Positions 1 to 7,212 of a DNA stretch of 9,841 nt are shown here, piece after piece (the stretch's first letter is position 1; every line of letters starts with the position of its first letter). A program made the position numbers and the translations under genes. The notes beneath the pieces are model-generated. The model made no database searches and had not been told where the DNA came from. It was given only the letters and a program-made list of their open reading frames with translations. The stretch is from Oribacterium sp. UBA6992 (GTDB lineage: Bacteria; Bacillota; Clostridia; Lachnospirales; Lachnospiraceae): positions 1-9,841 of the forward strand of contig DJXY01000088.1 in assembly GCA_002449915.1 (NCBI GenBank), written 5' to 3'.

Positions 1-879
1 CTCCTGCTCTCTCCGGATACCGTCTTTTTTGATGAAGAAAAAAAGTGCTTTTACTATACACTGCTCCCCGGACAGGAAATTAATTTTACAGAGGACCTGA
101 AACGGATGCTGAAATTCATCCTGGAGCAGATCGATTACTCTCAGGACCGAACCGTAATCCTTGCATATTCGCTGTTTCAGGAATCATCCAAGGATTTTTT
201 TACCATACAGTCTCTGATCCACATTACCGATCTCAATCTGGAAAAAGAATCCAAGGCGTCAGAGGAACCTACCAGGCTCACTAACAAAAGTCAAGCGCTC
301 AGCAGGACGCAGGATATGCCCTTTACGGAAATAAAAGACGGGATCCTTATGCTGCGGGAGGAGGCACCGTTACCCACTGCGTCTGAAGCAGGCACCCAGG
401 ATGGTCTGATCCATAATTCCGAGGATGACTGGACACATGAGGATTTGTACACCTTTCCATCTGACCGGGAGCCTGATCCGCTTTCCCCTCAAAATGAAAA
501 TACCTGCTGCAAAACGGTGAGTCTTAAGGATAATGAATTTCCTGAGGTATCCGACCTTTCAAAAGTGGGCAGCGGCAGCTTTATCAAAGCTTTATTTCAT
601 AAAACAAACAAAGCTGAACCAGCTTCCTCTGCATCTGCATCAGAAAAGCCCAAATCCAAGGAGCTTAAGGAAACTCTGGATATAGAAAAGCGTGACCGGG
701 CAATTCACCGTAAGCTGATCCTAAGCCTTGCATTTATGGCGCTTCTCCCCTCTCTTATATGGTTTCTGAAGGGCGCTGCCGTTTTTAAGCGGCTGTTTCC
801 CCTGATCCTCGTGCTGGAAATTGGATGCGCAGTTGTCACCGCACTGGATGTTTTGATGGCAAAGCTTCCCGAGGAGTAA
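1..879 (+). CDS. DUF6382-like membrane protein, 5' end outside window, no FHA domain
   Basis: The frame is open from base 1, so the gene begins before the window; the first in-window ATG (106) is internal. The 292 visible residues start with a compact domain (about 1-75: LLLSPDTVFFDEE, then a YYTLLPGQ stretch, IDYSQDRTVILAYSLFQES) that I match from memory to DUF6382, an uncharacterised Lachnospiraceae domain usually found in FHA-domain proteins near tight-adherence pilus genes. A polar, probably disordered linker follows (about 85-235). Two hydrophobic helices sit near 239-257 and 265-285, and the protein stops seven residues later at LPEE. In relatives I recall, a cytoplasmic FHA domain follows the helices. 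Here there is no room for one, because tcdA converges from the other strand 81 bp downstream. The role is unknown; a membrane-anchored signalling or secretion accessory protein is inference. Confidence 0.7.
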   Translation, partial: LLLSPDTVFFDEEKKCFYYTLLPGQEINFTEDLKRMLKFILEQIDYSQDRTVILAYSLFQESSKDFFTIQSLIHITDLNLEKESKASEEPTRLTNKSQALSRTQDMPFTEIKDGILMLREEAPLPTASEAGTQDGLIHNSEDDWTHEDLYTFPSDREPDPLSPQNENTCCKTVSLKDNEFPEVSDLSKVGSGSFIKALFHKTNKAEPASSASASEKPKSKELKETLDIEKRDRAIHRKLILSLAFMALLPSLIWFLKGAAVFKRLFPLILVLEIGCAVVTALDVLMAKLPEE

Positions 880-909
880 GTCTTGTAGAAAAGAAATTTA
901 CGCTGTCGC

Positions 910-955
910 AAAAAAAGCGGTCGCAATCTCACTTTATCAGTGAGCTTACGACTGC
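910..955 (-). terminator. Rho-independent terminator of tcdA
   Basis: On the minus strand, five bases after the tcdA stop, a long hairpin forms. Outer arms GCAGTCGTAA (955-946) and TTGCGACCGC (926-917) pair with one A-C mismatch and one G-U. An inner stem CTCACT/AGTGAG closes a five-base loop. Seven T follow (916-910). It may also slow transcription arriving from the plus-strand gene ending at 879, although the plus-strand side lacks a clear T run. Confidence 0.8.
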
Positions 956-960
956 TTCGT

Positions 961-1752
961 TTATGCATCTGCTTCTGCTGCTCTTGCTCTCAGCCGGGCA
1001 TCTTTCGTCAAATCCTTGACGACTTCTCCTCCGATGATCATCCCCGCAACCGGTGGTACAAACGCAACGGAACCCGGGATGTCTCTCCGATCCGTGCATT
1101 TATGCTTTGCCCCCGGTGGACAGATGCAGTGATATCTGCAGCTGTTTGCCATATCCTCCAGCGGCCGCAGAGGCTTCTCCGTGGAATACACTACCTTAAG
1201 ATGCTTCACTCCCCGCTTTTTAAGCTCTCGCCGCATAACTCTTGCCAGCGGATCCACCGATGTCTTATAAATATCCGCAACTTCAAGCTTTGTCGGATCC
1301 AGCTTATTGCCGGCACCCATAGAACTCATAATCGGGACACCTGCCTCTTTTGCTGCCATAACAAGAGAAATCTTGGCAGTTACCGTGTCCACCGCGTCTA
1401 CTACATAAGAATATGCTGAGAAGTCAAATTCATCCTTCGTCTCCGGAAGATAAAAAGTTTTATGTACATTGACAACGCAGTCCGGATTGATTTCATGGAT
1501 ACGTTCCGCCATAACATCAGCCTTATATTTCCCCACGGTTTTGCGGGTTGCAATCAACTGACGGTTCAGGTTGGTAAGGCAGACCAGATCATCATCCACG
1601 AGATCTATGGTTCCTACACCCGATCTCGCCAGCACCTCTGCCGTATAGCCACCGACACCGCCGATTCCAAAAACAATAACCCTGGCATGCTTTAAAATGT
1701 CCATGGCTTCACCACCAAGGACAAGCTGGGTTCTTGAAAACTGATTTAACAT
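961..1752 (-). CDS. tcdA: tRNA threonylcarbamoyladenosine dehydratase (ThiF/E1-like)
   Basis: A 263-residue cytosolic enzyme of the ThiF/MoeB/E1 superfamily. Family members use ATP to adenylate and dehydrate t6A37 in ANN-decoding tRNAs to cyclic t6A. Visible features are the nucleotide-binding loop GIGGVGG (29-35), the acidic end of the next strand VDDD (52-55), the NRQ signature (63-65), the DAVD segment (119-122) and the conserved C-terminal FVPPVAGMIIGGEVVKDL (231-248). An insertion before that block carries C205, C209, C211 and C219. I chose ATG 1752 because AGGAAGG lies 8 nt upstream (1761-1767) and a promoter at 1791-1818 would start transcription downstream of the longer in-frame start at 1833. 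It is a single-gene unit with its own terminator. Other ThiF-like activities are less likely, as no thiamine or molybdopterin genes are adjacent. Confidence 0.9.
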   Translation of the reverse strand: MLNQFSRTQLVLGGEAMDILKHARVIVFGIGGVGGYTAEVLARSGVGTIDLVDDDLVCLTNLNRQLIATRKTVGKYKADVMAERIHEINPDCVVNVHKTFYLPETKDEFDFSAYSYVVDAVDTVTAKISLVMAAKEAGVPIMSSMGAGNKLDPTKLEVADIYKTSVDPLARVMRRELKKRGVKHLKVVYSTEKPLRPLEDMANSCRYHCICPPGAKHKCTDRRDIPGSVAFVPPVAGMIIGGEVVKDLTKDARLRARAAEADA

Positions 1753-1790
1753 CGTCACTTCCTTCCTGATATACCAAAAGAGCGATATTA

Positions 1791-1818
1791 ATCTTAATGG
1801 ATTCTCACCGATTGTCAA
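1791..1818 (-). promoter_or_regulatory. sigma-A-type promoter of tcdA
   Basis: On the minus strand there is a perfect -35 TTGACA (1818-1813), a 16-bp spacer and a -10 TAAGAT (1796-1791, 4 of 6 consensus positions). The predicted start near 1784 leaves a leader of about 30 nt before the ATG at 1752. Confidence 0.6.
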
Positions 1819-1862
1819 GTGGCGCATGTACATCGGAAAATTACGGTATCCTTTTTCACAAC

Positions 1863-1910
1863 AAAAGCCGCCAGCTGGTATAGATCAAATGATCTCTCAG
1901 CGAGCGGCTT
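1863..1910 (-). terminator. Probable terminator downstream of glgB
   Basis: Outer arms AAGCCGC (1910-1904) and GCGGCTT (1871-1865) enclose a smaller hairpin, AGATC/GATCT with a 4-nt loop, plus a short GCTG/CAGC stem. Minus-strand Ts (TTTTG) follow. It lies about 90 nt after the glgB stop. The bases between hold two 11-bp direct copies of ACCGGAAAAGA (plus-strand 1973-1983 and 1986-1996) and no supported gene. Confidence 0.6.
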
Positions 1911-2001
1911 ATTTGCAGCTATGTAACGTCGATCGGCTCAGAAACTACGTCACGCACGGATGCCATTTATGCACCGGAAAAGATAACCGGAAAAGACAAG
2001 G

Positions 2002-3957
2002 TCAATAATTAAACCGAAATACTGCGCATCCATAAGGCGGAAGCGGATACTCTACGCGATACGGCTTTCCATCACATTCTCCTTTTTTGGCCACATATAC
2101 AGTTTTACATGATTTCGGCTTTACGGTTCCATGCTCATTAAAAAGCAAGGTATATCTACCGGCCTTAGGTACGCCGACCATATAATCATCCCGCGCTACC
2201 GGCGTCATATTGACTACAAATACAAGACTGTTTTTGCCGGTATGGTCCTTACGGATGAAGCTGAAAATTGACCGGTCCGCATCATTGGCATTAATCCATT
2301 CAAATCCATCCCAGGAATCATCCAGCTCGTACATCGCAGGATATTTACGATAGAGATGCAGCAGATCCCGGACAAAATTCTGCATATCCTTATTATCCGG
2401 CTCATTCAAAAGGAACCAGTCAAGCGGAGCATTTTCATCCCACTCATGATACTGAGCAAAGTCCTGACCCATAAAGAGCAGCTTCTTACCGGCATGACCA
2501 AACATAAAGAAATAGCCGCACTTCAGGTTACTGAACTTATCCTTGCCCTCTCCCGGCATCTTATTGATCATTGAGCACTTAAGATGAACCACCTCATCAT
2601 GTGAGAGTACCAGGATAAACTTTTCCGAGGTTGCATAGCTCATACCAAAGGTCATGAGATTATGCGCGCCCTTACGGAATAGCGGATCCAGCTTCATATA
2701 ATTCAGGAAATCATGCATCCAGCCCATATTCCACTTATAGGTAAAACCAAGCCCGTCATCCTCCGGCGCCGCCGTTACCTTAGGCCATGCGGTAGATTCC
2801 TCCGCAATGATGATGGTTCCATCCTTCCGTCCACGGATTACAGAGTTTAAATGCTTAAAGAACTCCATGGCATCAAGATTTCCATTTCCGCCGTACTTAT
2901 TAGGCACCCACTCTCCTGCCTTACGTCCATAATCCAGATACAGCATCGAAGCCACTGCATCCACCCGCAGTCCATCGATATGGTACTCATCGTACCAGTA
3001 CAGTGCATTGCCGATCAGGAAATTTTTCACCTCATTTTTAGAGTAGTCAAAAATCTTTGTTCCCCAGTCCGGATGCTCTCCCATTCTCGGGTCAGCATAT
3101 TCATACGTCGGTGTTCCATCAAAATCCGCCAGTCCCTGCGCATCCTTTGGAAAATGTGCCGGTACCCAGTCAAGAATTACTCCGATCCCATGCTGATGGA
3201 GATAATCCACAAGATACATAAACTCCTTTGGCGTGCCATACCGTGAGGTCGGTGCATAATATCCGGTCACCTGATATCCCCACGAAGCATCCAGAGGATG
3301 CTCCGCGATACCCATAAGCTCTACATGGGTGTATCCCATATCGTTACAGTACCTTGCAAGCTCCCTTGCCGCCTCCGTGTAATTCATAAATCCGTTCATT
3401 TCAGGATTATCGGTCTTTTTCCAGGAGCCAAGGTGGCACTCGTAAATCGACATCGGCTGTGCGAATGTCGGCTTTGCGGCACGTTCCGTCATCCATTTCT
3501 GATCTGTCCAGCGGAAGTTATCAATATCTGCTGTTTTAGATGCCGTGCCAGGGCGGAACTCTGCGGAAAAGCCGTAAGGATCTGCCTTATAGAGGATATC
3601 TCCCTGCTGGGTGGTAATTGCATATTTGTAGATCTCGTCAAACCCCATGCCCTCAATAAATCCCTCGTAGATCCCGCTGTCCTCCAGCGGAAGCATATAG
3701 TTCGCCGACGGATCCCAGTGATTCCGGTCACAAACCAGCGAAACAGCCTTGGCATGAGGTGCCCATACCGCAAAGTGCATTCCCTTTTTTCCATCCAATA
3801 CAGCCGGATGGGCACCCATCTTCTGATAAATCTTATAATTTCTGCCCTCTCCAAAAAGGTATCTGTCAAGCTGCGTCAGAAAAACCGGATCCAGCTGCTT
3901 TACAGGTGCTTTTTTTGTCGTCGCCTTACCCGCAGAGCGATTTGACTTCCTAACCAT
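2002..3957 (-). CDS. glgB: 1,4-alpha-glucan branching enzyme GlgB (GH13)
   Basis: A 651-residue cytosolic enzyme that cuts alpha-1,4-glucan chains and rejoins them as alpha-1,6 branches during glycogen synthesis. After a Lys-rich tail (1-20) comes an N-terminal CBM48-type beta domain (about 55-140, with FAVWAPHAKAV and NYMLPLEDSGIYEGFI). The GH13 barrel then shows all four conserved regions: DWVPAHF (D263, H268), GLRVDAVASM (nucleophile D333), IIAEES (acid/base E386) and VLSHDE (D454). A C-terminal all-beta domain follows from about 560. GYQVTGYYAPTSRYGTP and FMGQDFAQ are typical of branching enzymes rather than amylases. ATG 3957 has AGGAGGA (3961-3967) at a short 4-nt spacing. No other glycogen gene (glgC, glgA, glgP) is in the window, and glgB is separated from the GH13 gene upstream by a terminator. 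Confidence 0.95.
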   Translation of the reverse strand: MVRKSNRSAGKATTKKAPVKQLDPVFLTQLDRYLFGEGRNYKIYQKMGAHPAVLDGKKGMHFAVWAPHAKAVSLVCDRNHWDPSANYMLPLEDSGIYEGFIEGMGFDEIYKYAITTQQGDILYKADPYGFSAEFRPGTASKTADIDNFRWTDQKWMTERAAKPTFAQPMSIYECHLGSWKKTDNPEMNGFMNYTEAARELARYCNDMGYTHVELMGIAEHPLDASWGYQVTGYYAPTSRYGTPKEFMYLVDYLHQHGIGVILDWVPAHFPKDAQGLADFDGTPTYEYADPRMGEHPDWGTKIFDYSKNEVKNFLIGNALYWYDEYHIDGLRVDAVASMLYLDYGRKAGEWVPNKYGGNGNLDAMEFFKHLNSVIRGRKDGTIIIAEESTAWPKVTAAPEDDGLGFTYKWNMGWMHDFLNYMKLDPLFRKGAHNLMTFGMSYATSEKFILVLSHDEVVHLKCSMINKMPGEGKDKFSNLKCGYFFMFGHAGKKLLFMGQDFAQYHEWDENAPLDWFLLNEPDNKDMQNFVRDLLHLYRKYPAMYELDDSWDGFEWINANDADRSIFSFIRKDHTGKNSLVFVVNMTPVARDDYMVGVPKAGRYTLLFNEHGTVKPKSCKTVYVAKKGECDGKPYRVEYPLPPYGCAVFRFNY

Positions 3958-4009
3958 ATATCCTCCTTAATGCCGATACTCGTCCGTATCCTGATCTATC
4001 AATAGCTTT

Positions 4010-4042
4010 ATTATATTACAAAATATAAACTTATGCGACCAA
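4010..4042 (-). promoter_or_regulatory. Candidate glgB promoter region
   Basis: A perfect -10 TATAAT lies at 4015-4010 (minus strand), about 50 nt before the ATG. The nearest reasonable -35, TTGGTC at 4042-4037, is 21 bp away, which is too far. A perfect TTGACA at 4063-4058 has no matching -10. The leader is AT-rich, so a promoter is likely here, but the exact pairing of boxes is unclear. Confidence 0.4.
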
Positions 4043-4084
4043 CAGATTTGTGCAGAATGTCAATTATCCTATAATTTTATCAAC

Positions 4085-4117
4085 AAAAACCGGGTGACCA
4101 TATGGTCACCCGGTTTT
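4085..4117 (-). terminator. Palindromic terminator ending the Lrp-aminotransferase-GH13 operon
   Basis: Bases 4086-4117 form a perfect 32-bp palindrome centred on CATATG. The arms ACCGGGTGACC and GGTCACCCGGT are flanked by A and T runs. On the minus strand it begins 22 nt after the GH13 stop and ends in TTTTT (4089-4085). The symmetry would allow function in both directions, and it separates this operon from glgB. Confidence 0.9.
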
Positions 4118-4139
4118 GCTGCATACGTCTTAATTATAC

Positions 4140-5459
4140 TTACTTGATTTTTATCATCTGACCAGCATGTGGTCCGAGATTTACCATGATTCTGCCGTTT
4201 TCGATCGGAATTTCGTCCTCCGTAATGAGATCAAAGGCAATGGATGCCGGTCTCGGAAGCGGAACGTAAAATGCCGCACCCTGATCATCATTGTTAAGGG
4301 CAGTAATAACGCAGCTGTTCTGATCCATCCTTGCATACGCCCACTGTCTGCACTGGAGATAGAGCTCCTTATATCTGCCCATATGCAGCTCGGAGTTTTT
4401 ACCATGAATCTCCGCAAGCTTCGCGATATATGAGGTAAAGCGGTTGGGCTTCATCTCCTCCTCGGAAATCCTGGGGCGAAGCGGTGAATCATCCCCTCCG
4501 TTTTTTCTGCCCTCCAGTCCGAACTCTCCACCATAGTAAATCGACGGGTGCCCCGGCAGGGTAAACAGCGCCATATAACATGGTTTTAAGTCCGCCTTGT
4601 TATCAAGCTTGGAGGCAATCCGATCCACATCATGATTCTCAAGGAAGGTATAGAGATCATTGGCGATATTGATATTCCGGTTAATGTTATGCGCAATCTC
4701 AAAGAAATTATGTGAGTTAAAGCCGGAGTAAATCGACTTATGAAGCTCATAATTGGTAACCGAATGCAATGTCTCCGGGTTTACCCACCTTGCATACTCT
4801 CCATGGATCACTTCACCCATCAGCCAGAATTCCGGCTTCATTTCATTGGTAAAGTATCGGAGGCTTTTCTGGAACTGAAGGTCCAGTACATCCGCACAGT
4901 CCAGGCGGAGTCCATCAATGTCAAACTCTTTGACCCAGTACCGTACCACATCGATCAGATACTTCCGGACCTCCTCATTGTTAAAGTTAAGCTCCGGCAG
5001 TTCATTGGCTCCATGCCAGGCACTGTAGCTGAAGTTATCTCCCATCGGAGAACGCTGATCAAAACGGACCCCCTTATACCAGGACCCATAGCGGGAGGAC
5101 GGTCCATGCTCCTTTATATCCTGAAAGGCAAAAAATCCGCGTCCCGTATGATTAAACACGGTATCAACAACAACCCGGATCCCGTAATTATGCGCATCCG
5201 TTACAAATTTTTTAAAATCCTCGTTGCTGCCCAGTCTCCGGTCTATTTTCTTATAATCATAAGTATCATATCCATGAGAACCGGATTCAAACACAGGTCC
5301 GATGTATATTGCATTGCAGCCCAGGACCTTGAGATATGGCAGAAATGCATTGAGCTCACCAAAACGATGATGCACTATGCCTCCATCATTGACACGCTCT
5401 GCACCCACCATACCAAGAGGATACATGTGATAAAAAATCGCGCAATCATACCAAGCCAT
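4140..5459 (-). CDS. GH13 alpha-amylase-family glycosidase, cytosolic
   Basis: A 439-residue GH13 enzyme without signal peptide or carbohydrate-binding module, so probably acting on maltodextrin or glycogen fragments inside the cell. The four GH13 regions are intact: DTVFNH (D99, H104), GLRLDCAD (nucleophile D187), LMGE (acid/base E216) and FLENHD (D277). IFYHMYPLG (8-16) and YIGPVFESGSHGYDTYDY (52-69) begin the barrel, and a short beta domain ends the protein from about 365. I take ATG 5459, which overlaps the aminotransferase stop by one base (TAATG) with AAGGGA upstream. The in-frame extension to 5576 lies inside the aminotransferase and lacks family character. Exact specificity (alpha-amylase, maltodextrin glucosidase or neopullulanase-like) cannot be read from sequence alone. 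It is the last gene of its operon. Confidence 0.88.
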   Translation of the reverse strand: MAWYDCAIFYHMYPLGMVGAERVNDGGIVHHRFGELNAFLPYLKVLGCNAIYIGPVFESGSHGYDTYDYKKIDRRLGSNEDFKKFVTDAHNYGIRVVVDTVFNHTGRGFFAFQDIKEHGPSSRYGSWYKGVRFDQRSPMGDNFSYSAWHGANELPELNFNNEEVRKYLIDVVRYWVKEFDIDGLRLDCADVLDLQFQKSLRYFTNEMKPEFWLMGEVIHGEYARWVNPETLHSVTNYELHKSIYSGFNSHNFFEIAHNINRNINIANDLYTFLENHDVDRIASKLDNKADLKPCYMALFTLPGHPSIYYGGEFGLEGRKNGGDDSPLRPRISEEEMKPNRFTSYIAKLAEIHGKNSELHMGRYKELYLQCRQWAYARMDQNSCVITALNNDDQGAAFYVPLPRPASIAFDLITEDEIPIENGRIMVNLGPHAGQMIKIK

Positions 5460-6637
5460 TACAAAAGTCCCTTTTCTTTCTTTATGCCGTTCACAAAGCG
5501 CTCCATTCGTTCCAGCGCCTTTTTGAGATCCTGCAGTGAGTATGCATAGGAAATCCTCATATATCCCTCTCCACACGCACCAAAAGCAGTACCCGGCACA
5601 ATCGCAACCTTCTCCTCTCTTAGGAGTCTTGTCGCAAATTCATCCGAGCTCATACCAAAGCGCTTAATTGACGGAAATACATAAAACGCACCATACGGTT
5701 CAAAGCATTCCATGCCCATCTCACGAAGTCTTGACACAAGATACTTCCTCCGCTGGTCATAGGCTTCTCTCATCCTTGCGATATCCTCATCTCCGTTTCG
5801 GAGCGCCTCCACTGCGGCATACTGCGAGGTTGTCGGCGCACACATAATAGAAAATTGATGAAGCTTCAACATTTGCTGCAGAATCATCTGCGGTGCACAG
5901 GCATATCCGAGTCGCCACCCGGTCATAGCATACGCCTTGGAAAATCCATTGATGTAAACCGTACGCTCTCTCATCCCGGGGAACTCTATGATGGAGTGTA
6001 CCTTACCCTTGTAGGAAAGCTCAGAATAAATCTCATCCGAAATCACATAAAGATCATGCTCTTCTATGATCGGCACGAGTTTCGCAAGATCCTCGTACTC
6101 CATAATCGCGCCAGTTGGATTATTAGGAAACGGCAGCACCAGAATCTTAGTTTTGGGCGTAATTTTGGCAGCAAGCTTCTCCGGTGTCAGACGGAACTCA
6201 TCCTTCTCCTCGAGCTCAATCGGTACCGGTGTACCACCTGCCATGATACAGCATGGTACGTAGCTTACATAACTTGGCTGTGGAATCAAAACCTCATCGC
6301 CCGGACTCAGCATCACACGCATGGCAATATCAATCGCTTCAGAACCGCCAATCGTCACCATACATTCAGATAACGGATCATAGTGCACATCATATCTTCT
6401 CTTGATGAGCCGGATGATCTCCTCACGAAGCTCCTTTAAGCCGGAATTAGAGGTATAAAAGGTTCTGCCCCGTTCCAAAGAGTGAATACCCTCCTCGCGG
6501 ACATGCCACGGGGTATCAAAATCCGGTTCTCCCACTCCGAGAGAGATAGCGTCATCCATCTCCGCCACAATATCGAAGAACTTACGGATCCCGCTCGGCT
6601 CAAGACTCGTGATCCTGTCATTTAATGGATTTCTCAT
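5459..6637 (-). CDS. PLP-dependent class I/II aminotransferase
   Basis: A 392-residue fold-type I aminotransferase of the aspartate/aromatic type, moving an amino group between an amino acid and a 2-oxo acid in the cytosol. Landmarks in order: GVGEPDFDTP (34-43), YTSNSGLKELREEI (61-74), GGSEAI (97-102) of the PLP phosphate loop, PNNPTG (171-176, N173), SDEIYSEL (200-207, D201 and Y204), the PLP lysine K234 in SKAYAMTGWRLGY, and the carboxylate-binding arginine R361 in MRISYA. The length is normal for the family. The start overlaps the Lrp gene by 4 nt (ATGA), with AAGG 7 nt upstream. The substrate is not evident; the adjacent Lrp-type regulator fits amino-acid metabolism. A C-S lyase of the MalY/PatB group is possible but less likely. 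Confidence 0.92.
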   Translation of the reverse strand: MRNPLNDRITSLEPSGIRKFFDIVAEMDDAISLGVGEPDFDTPWHVREEGIHSLERGRTFYTSNSGLKELREEIIRLIKRRYDVHYDPLSECMVTIGGSEAIDIAMRVMLSPGDEVLIPQPSYVSYVPCCIMAGGTPVPIELEEKDEFRLTPEKLAAKITPKTKILVLPFPNNPTGAIMEYEDLAKLVPIIEEHDLYVISDEIYSELSYKGKVHSIIEFPGMRERTVYINGFSKAYAMTGWRLGYACAPQMILQQMLKLHQFSIMCAPTTSQYAAVEALRNGDEDIARMREAYDQRRKYLVSRLREMGMECFEPYGAFYVFPSIKRFGMSSDEFATRLLREEKVAIVPGTAFGACGEGYMRISYAYSLQDLKKALERMERFVNGIKKEKGLL

Positions 6638-7116
6638 GGGGACACCTTCATTCTCTCATCTGACTTTGGCTGATCAATGACCGTGCCGTGATCCTTGTAC
6701 TTCTTAAGCACAAAGTGTGTCGATGTGGAAAGAATCGAGTCCATCGGAGACAGCTTCATGGATACAAAGCTTGCAACCTCCTTCATGGTCTTACCCTTGA
6801 TCAGTACCATGAAATCAAATGCACCGCTCATAAGGTACACCGCGTCCACCTCATCATACTGATAAATCCGCTCAGCAATGTTGTCAAAGCCCATGCCACG
6901 CTGTGGAGTAACCTTAACCTCAATCAGGGCATCCACCCGTTCATCCTTGGTTTTGTCCCAGTTGATCAGCGTGTGATAGCCGCAGATAATATGCTCATTT
7001 TCCATTGCCTCGATTTCATGAGCAATCATTGCCTCGTCTTCTCCTAAAATCGACGCAAGCTCTTTGACCGTAAGTCTTGAATTTTTTTCAAGAATGGCAA
7101 GTATTCTTTCTCTCAT
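6634..7116 (-). CDS. Lrp/AsnC-family transcriptional regulator
   Basis: A 160-residue regulator with the usual Lrp layout. The N-terminal winged helix-turn-helix (about 1-50) includes RILAILEKNSRLTVKELASIL. The RAM/AsnC ligand-binding and oligomerisation domain spans about 60-140, with the conserved VYLMSGAFDFMVLIKG segment (93-108). An unusual polar tail (141-160) follows. Such proteins sense amino acids and bind DNA as dimers or octamers. I chose ATG 7116 because AGGAG lies 8 nt upstream (7125-7129) and the promoter at 7163-7191 would start transcription near 7156, after the longer start at 7164. It is first in an operon with the aminotransferase and GH13 genes. Autoregulation is plausible, since a dyad lies in its own promoter. 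Confidence 0.9.
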   Translation of the reverse strand: MRERILAILEKNSRLTVKELASILGEDEAMIAHEIEAMENEHIICGYHTLINWDKTKDERVDALIEVKVTPQRGMGFDNIAERIYQYDEVDAVYLMSGAFDFMVLIKGKTMKEVASFVSMKLSPMDSILSTSTHFVLKKYKDHGTVIDQPKSDERMKVSP

Positions 7117-7162
7117 ATATAACACTCCTGTCTGGATTTTTATAAACGATGCCAACGCTCTC

Positions 7163-7191
7163 ATTTTACCTTGAATCTAAGGTATCATCAA
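7163..7191 (-). promoter_or_regulatory. Promoter of the Lrp-aminotransferase-GH13 operon with a dyad in the spacer
   Basis: Minus-strand -35 TTGATG (7191-7186), 17-bp spacer and -10 TAAAAT (7168-7163). The spacer region contains the dyad ACCTTGAATCTAAGGT (7168-7183, 5-bp arms, 6-bp centre), a candidate operator for the regulator encoded just downstream. The promoter lies right after the stop of the AIRS-like gene, with no clear terminator between, so read-through from upstream is also possible. Confidence 0.65.
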
Positions 7192-7212
7192 TGAATTCCG
7201 GCTTAAATTCAA

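Noticed and set aside
940..1419. Plus-strand frame opposite tcdA, Cys-rich
   Set aside because: It is the complement of the tcdA coding sequence and terminator, with no ribosome binding site or family resemblance.
3298..3945. Plus-strand open frame of 215 codons opposite glgB
   Set aside because: It is antisense to an intact, conserved enzyme. Its Cys/Arg/His-rich composition is typical of a shadow frame.
4058..4063. TTGACA as the glgB -35 box
   Set aside because: No acceptable -10 lies 16-19 bp downstream, and the perfect TATAAT is over 40 bp away.
4740..5549. Plus-strand open frame of 269 codons opposite the GH13 gene
   Set aside because: It shows no recognisable domain and lies opposite intact catalytic motifs.
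5460..5576. Longer N-terminus for the GH13 protein
   Set aside because: These 39 codons lie within the aminotransferase frame and do not resemble GH13 N-termini. The TAATG junction with AAGGGA upstream gives a better start.
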